A program made the position numbers and the translations under genes. A model generated the notes under the pieces. That model did not search any database. It was not told the DNA's origin and was given only the letters and a program-made list of their open reading frames with translations. Of a stretch of DNA of 10,631 bases, positions 8,276 to 10,631 are shown one piece after another. The first letter of the stretch is position 1. Every line of letters begins with the position of its first letter. This stretch comes from Pseudomonadota bacterium (GTDB lineage: Bacteria; Pseudomonadota; Gammaproteobacteria; Burkholderiales; Thiobacillaceae): contig JAJZRT010000074.1 of the NCBI GenBank assembly GCA_021802595.1, positions 1 through 10,631 of the forward strand, read 5' to 3'.

Positions 8276-9757
8276 ATGCCGAACAACTTCCTTTCCCTCG
8301 TCATCTGGGTTCCGATTCTGGCCGGAGTAGCGGTACTCGCCACCGGCTCCGACCGTAATGCCGCGCTCGCCCGCTGGATCGCGCTGGTGGGTGCGCTGCT
8401 GGGGCTGGCCGTCGCGATTCCGCTGGTGACCGGCTTCGATACCACCACCTCGGCGATGCAGTTCGTCGAAAATGCGGCGTGGATTCCGGCGTTCAACGTC
8501 CATTACCACCTCGGCGTCGACGGCATCTCCATGCCTCTGATCCTGCTCAACAGCTTCGTGACCGTGCTGGTGGTCATCGCCGGCTGGCAGGTGATCCAGG
8601 ACAAGGTGGCGCAGTACATGGCAGCCTTCCTCGTCATGTCGGGCCTTATCAACGGCGTGTTCGCGGCGCTCGACGGCATTCTGTTCTATGCCTTTTTCGA
8701 AGGCATGCTGATTCCGTTGTACCTGATCATCGGCGTGTGGGGCGGGCCGAACCGCGTGTATGCGGCGTTCAAGTTCTTCCTCTATACCCTGCTCGGCTCG
8801 CTGCTGATGCTGGTGTCGATGATCTATCTCTACTTCCAGTCCGGCGGCAGCTTCGATATCCAGACCTGGCATACGACCACGCTGGGGATGACCGCGCAGA
8901 CATTGATGTTTTTCGCCTTCCTGCTGGCGTTCGGGGTCAAGGTGCCGATGTGGCCGGTGCACACCTGGCTGCCCGACGCGCACGTCGAGGCGCCCACCGG
9001 GGGCTCGGTGGTGCTGGCGGCAATCACGCTCAAGGTCGGTGCCTACGGCTTCCTCCGCTTCATCCTGCCGATCGTGCCTGACGCCAGTCATGAACTGGCC
9101 TGGTTCGTCATCATGCTGTCGCTGATCGCCGTCGCCTACATCGGCCTGGTCGCGCTGGCGCAGTCCGACATGAAAAAGCTCATCGCGTATTCATCGATTG
9201 CGCACATGGGCTTCGTCACCCTCGGTTTCTTCCTGTTCAACCCGCTCGGCTGGGAGGGCGGGCTGGTGCAGATGATCTCGCACGGCTTCGTCTCGGCGGC
9301 GCTGTTTCTCTGCATCGGCGTCATGTATGACCGCCTGCATTCGCGCCAGATCAAGGACTACGGCGGGCTGGTGAACAGGATGCCGGTATTCGCCGCCTTC
9401 TTCATGCTGTTCGCCATGGCCAATGTGGGTCTGCCCGCCACTAGCGGCTTCGTCGGCGAATTTATGGTCATCATGGCCGCGACCCAGGTCAATTTCTGGT
9501 TCGCCTCCGTCGCCGCCACCACGCTGATCCTCGGTGCGGCCTACACGCTGTGGATGTACAAGCGCGTGGTGTTCGGCGCGGTCACCAATCCGCATGTCGA
9601 GGAGATGCGCGACATCAGCGCGCGCGAGATCCTGCTGCTCGGCGTGCTCGCTGCCTGCGTGCTGGCCATGGGCCTGTATCCCAAGCCATTCACCGACGTG
9701 ATGCACGCATCGGTGGTCGACCTGTTGGCGCACGTCGCCCAAAGCAAACTGCCTTAA
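8276..9757 (+). CDS. nuoM: NADH-quinone oxidoreductase subunit M (antiporter-like proton channel)
   Basis: NuoM (ND4 homologue) is the middle antiporter-like channel, between NuoN and NuoL. The 493-residue product is of full family length and has about 14 hydrophobic segments. Channel residues expected in the family are all present: E142 in YAFFEGMLIPLYL, K222 in GVKVPMWPVHTWLPDAH, K253 in AITLKVGAYGF and the C-terminal glutamate E395 in SGFVGEFM. E395 replaces the lysine found at the matching place in NuoL and NuoN, and this distinguishes NuoM from its paralogues. The segment LAQSDMKKLIAYSSIAHMGF (295-314) is the conserved loop and helix after the first half of the fold. The ATG at 8276 is three bases after the nuoL stop with no clear Shine-Dalgarno, which suggests re-initiation. 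The gene ends in TAA, the only non-TGA stop in the window. Confidence 0.98.
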   Translation: MPNNFLSLVIWVPILAGVAVLATGSDRNAALARWIALVGALLGLAVAIPLVTGFDTTTSAMQFVENAAWIPAFNVHYHLGVDGISMPLILLNSFVTVLVVIAGWQVIQDKVAQYMAAFLVMSGLINGVFAALDGILFYAFFEGMLIPLYLIIGVWGGPNRVYAAFKFFLYTLLGSLLMLVSMIYLYFQSGGSFDIQTWHTTTLGMTAQTLMFFAFLLAFGVKVPMWPVHTWLPDAHVEAPTGGSVVLAAITLKVGAYGFLRFILPIVPDASHELAWFVIMLSLIAVAYIGLVALAQSDMKKLIAYSSIAHMGFVTLGFFLFNPLGWEGGLVQMISHGFVSAALFLCIGVMYDRLHSRQIKDYGGLVNRMPVFAAFFMLFAMANVGLPATSGFVGEFMVIMAATQVNFWFASVAATTLILGAAYTLWMYKRVVFGAVTNPHVEEMRDISAREILLLGVLAACVLAMGLYPKPFTDVMHASVVDLLAHVAQSKLP

Positions 9758-9759
9758 GG
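9755..9759 (+). promoter_or_regulatory. ribosome-binding site of nuoN
   Basis: TAAGG, made partly of the nuoM stop codon itself, lies six bases before the ATG at 9766. It supports that start over the second in-frame ATG at 9781. Confidence 0.6.
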
Positions 9760-9765
9760 TTCCAG

Positions 9766-10631
9766 ATGAGACACGCCATCATGCAGTTCGCGCCTGTTTT
9801 CCCCGAGATGTTCGTGTTTGCCATGGTCTCGCTGATCCTGGTGATCGACGCCGCGGTGGGCGACGGCAAGCGCTATCTGGCCTATGTGCTTTCGCTCGTC
9901 GCGCTGGCCGGTGCGGCGCTTCTCACCGTGCATGATTTCTCCACCCTGCCGGCGCTGGCGCTCAACGGCCTCATCATCGACGACCCGCTGTCCGACGTGC
10001 TGAAACTGTTCCTCTATCTGACCGTGGCTGTCGTGCTGGTGTATTCGCGCGACTACCTGCGCGCGCACGGCCTCTACAAGGGCGAGTTCTTCGTGCTGGC
10101 GCTGTTCGCGCTGCTGGGCATGATGGTGATGGTGTCGGCCAGCCACTTTCTCACGCTCTATCTCGGTCTCGAACTGCTGTCGCTGTCGCTGTATGCGATG
10201 GTCGCGCTGCAGCGTGATTCCAGCGTCGCGACCGAGGCGGCGATGAAGTACTTCGTGCTGGGTGCGCTGGCATCGGGCATGCTGCTCTATGGCATGTCGA
10301 TGGTGTATGGCGTCACCGGTTCGCTTTCACTAGGTGACATGGCCATTGCCCTGCAGGACGGCACCGACCTGCGCATCCCGCTGGTGTTCGGCGTCGTCTT
10401 CATCGTCGCCGGGCTGGCGTTCAAGATCGGTGCCGTTCCGTTCCATATGTGGATCCCCGACGTCTACGAGGGCGCGCCGACCGCGATGACGCTGTTCATC
10501 GGCTCCGCCCCCAAGATCGCCGCATTCGCCTTTGCGATCCGTATCCTGGGGCAGGGGCTGGAGTCGCAGGTGGCGGACTGGCGCGAAATGCTGGTGATCC
10601 TGGCCGTGCTGTCGATGGCACTCGGCAACGT
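9766..10631 (+). CDS. nuoN: NADH-quinone oxidoreductase subunit N, 5' part (cut by window end)
   Basis: NuoN (ND2 homologue) is the antiporter-like proton channel closest to NuoK. The frame is open from the ATG at 9766 to the last base, giving 288 full codons plus two bases, about 60 percent of the usual 480 or so residues. Channel residues in the visible part match the family: E136 in LYLGLELLSLSLYAM, K220 in GLAFKIGAVPFHMWIPD and K250 in IGSAPKIAAF. The segment VPFHMWIPDVYEGAPT (224-239) is typical of NuoN and separates it from NuoL and NuoM. The C-terminal lysine site is beyond the window. The start lies eight bases after nuoM behind a TAAGG site. An ATG at 9781 (MQFAPVFPEMF) is an alternative that would remove five residues. 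No frameshift or stop is seen. Confidence 0.96.
   Translation, partial: MRHAIMQFAPVFPEMFVFAMVSLILVIDAAVGDGKRYLAYVLSLVALAGAALLTVHDFSTLPALALNGLIIDDPLSDVLKLFLYLTVAVVLVYSRDYLRAHGLYKGEFFVLALFALLGMMVMVSASHFLTLYLGLELLSLSLYAMVALQRDSSVATEAAMKYFVLGALASGMLLYGMSMVYGVTGSLSLGDMAIALQDGTDLRIPLVFGVVFIVAGLAFKIGAVPFHMWIPDVYEGAPTAMTLFIGSAPKIAAFAFAIRILGQGLESQVADWREMLVILAVLSMALGN

Noticed and set aside
6074..9091. Minus-strand open frame of 1005 codons opposite nuoK, nuoL and nuoM
   Set aside because: Its codons are exactly in register with nuoL and nuoM, so a stop appears only where the sense strand uses TTA, CTA or TCA. Those codons are very rare in this high-GC gene set. The product is a His/Arg/Glu/Gln-rich polypeptide with no recognisable fold, and the plus strand has well-conserved genes throughout.
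6224..10631. Possible Mrp-type Na+/H+ antiporter genes, since NuoL, NuoM and NuoN are related to MrpA and MrpD
   Set aside because: The order, lengths, specific channel residues and the contiguous nuoE-K genes all indicate complex I.
1..10631. Search for an accessory or undescribed system, RNA genes, CRISPR arrays, mobile elements, promoters or terminators
   Set aside because: The window is filled by tightly packed nuo genes with spacers of 13 bases or fewer. No stretch is free to hold another element, and no repeats or insertion scars were seen by eye.

Overview
The window is a plus-strand-only stretch of a nuo operon, which encodes the proton-pumping NADH:quinone oxidoreductase (respiratory complex I). 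It starts inside the 3' end of nuoE and runs through complete nuoF, nuoG, nuoH, nuoI, nuoJ, nuoK, nuoL and nuoM. It ends inside nuoN, about 866 bases after that gene starts. The gene order E-F-G-H-I-J-K-L-M-N is the canonical bacterial one. The high G+C content, strong G/C bias at third codon positions and the subunit sequences suggest a betaproteobacterium. A Thiobacillus-like or other Nitrosomonadales member is my best guess, from remembered family resemblance only.

Layout: positions 1-3777 encode the peripheral electron-input arm. NuoE carries the 2Fe-2S cluster N1a, NuoF has the NADH and FMN site and cluster N3, and NuoG carries N1b, N5 and N4. Positions 3777-4790 encode NuoH, the membrane subunit at the quinone site. 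NuoI (4798-5286) is the 8-cysteine ferredoxin-like subunit carrying N6a and N6b. The rest (5296-10631) encodes the membrane arm: NuoJ and NuoK, then the antiporter-like proton channels NuoL, NuoM and NuoN. Electrons pass from NADH through FMN and the Fe-S chain in F, G and I to quinone near H. The energy released drives proton movement through H, J/K, L, M and N. The lysine and glutamate residues expected in the channel subunits are present in every part that can be seen.

The genes are packed without real intergenic space. There are 4-base overlaps at nuoE/F and nuoJ/K and 1-base overlaps at nuoG/H and nuoK/L. The other spacers are 13, 7, 9, 3 and 8 bases. I see no promoter, terminator, RNA gene, mobile element, CRISPR array or accessory gene, and no gene-free stretch over 300 bases. 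All genes look intact apart from the two cut by the window edges.

I found no undescribed system here. The points most worth a second look are modest. NuoG has lost all four positions that would bind the optional N7 cluster. NuoL has a histidine-rich loop. nuoK starts with GTG behind a strong ribosome-binding site. The starts of nuoH and nuoL are ambiguous. Several very long minus-strand open frames are codon-bias shadows of the nuo genes.
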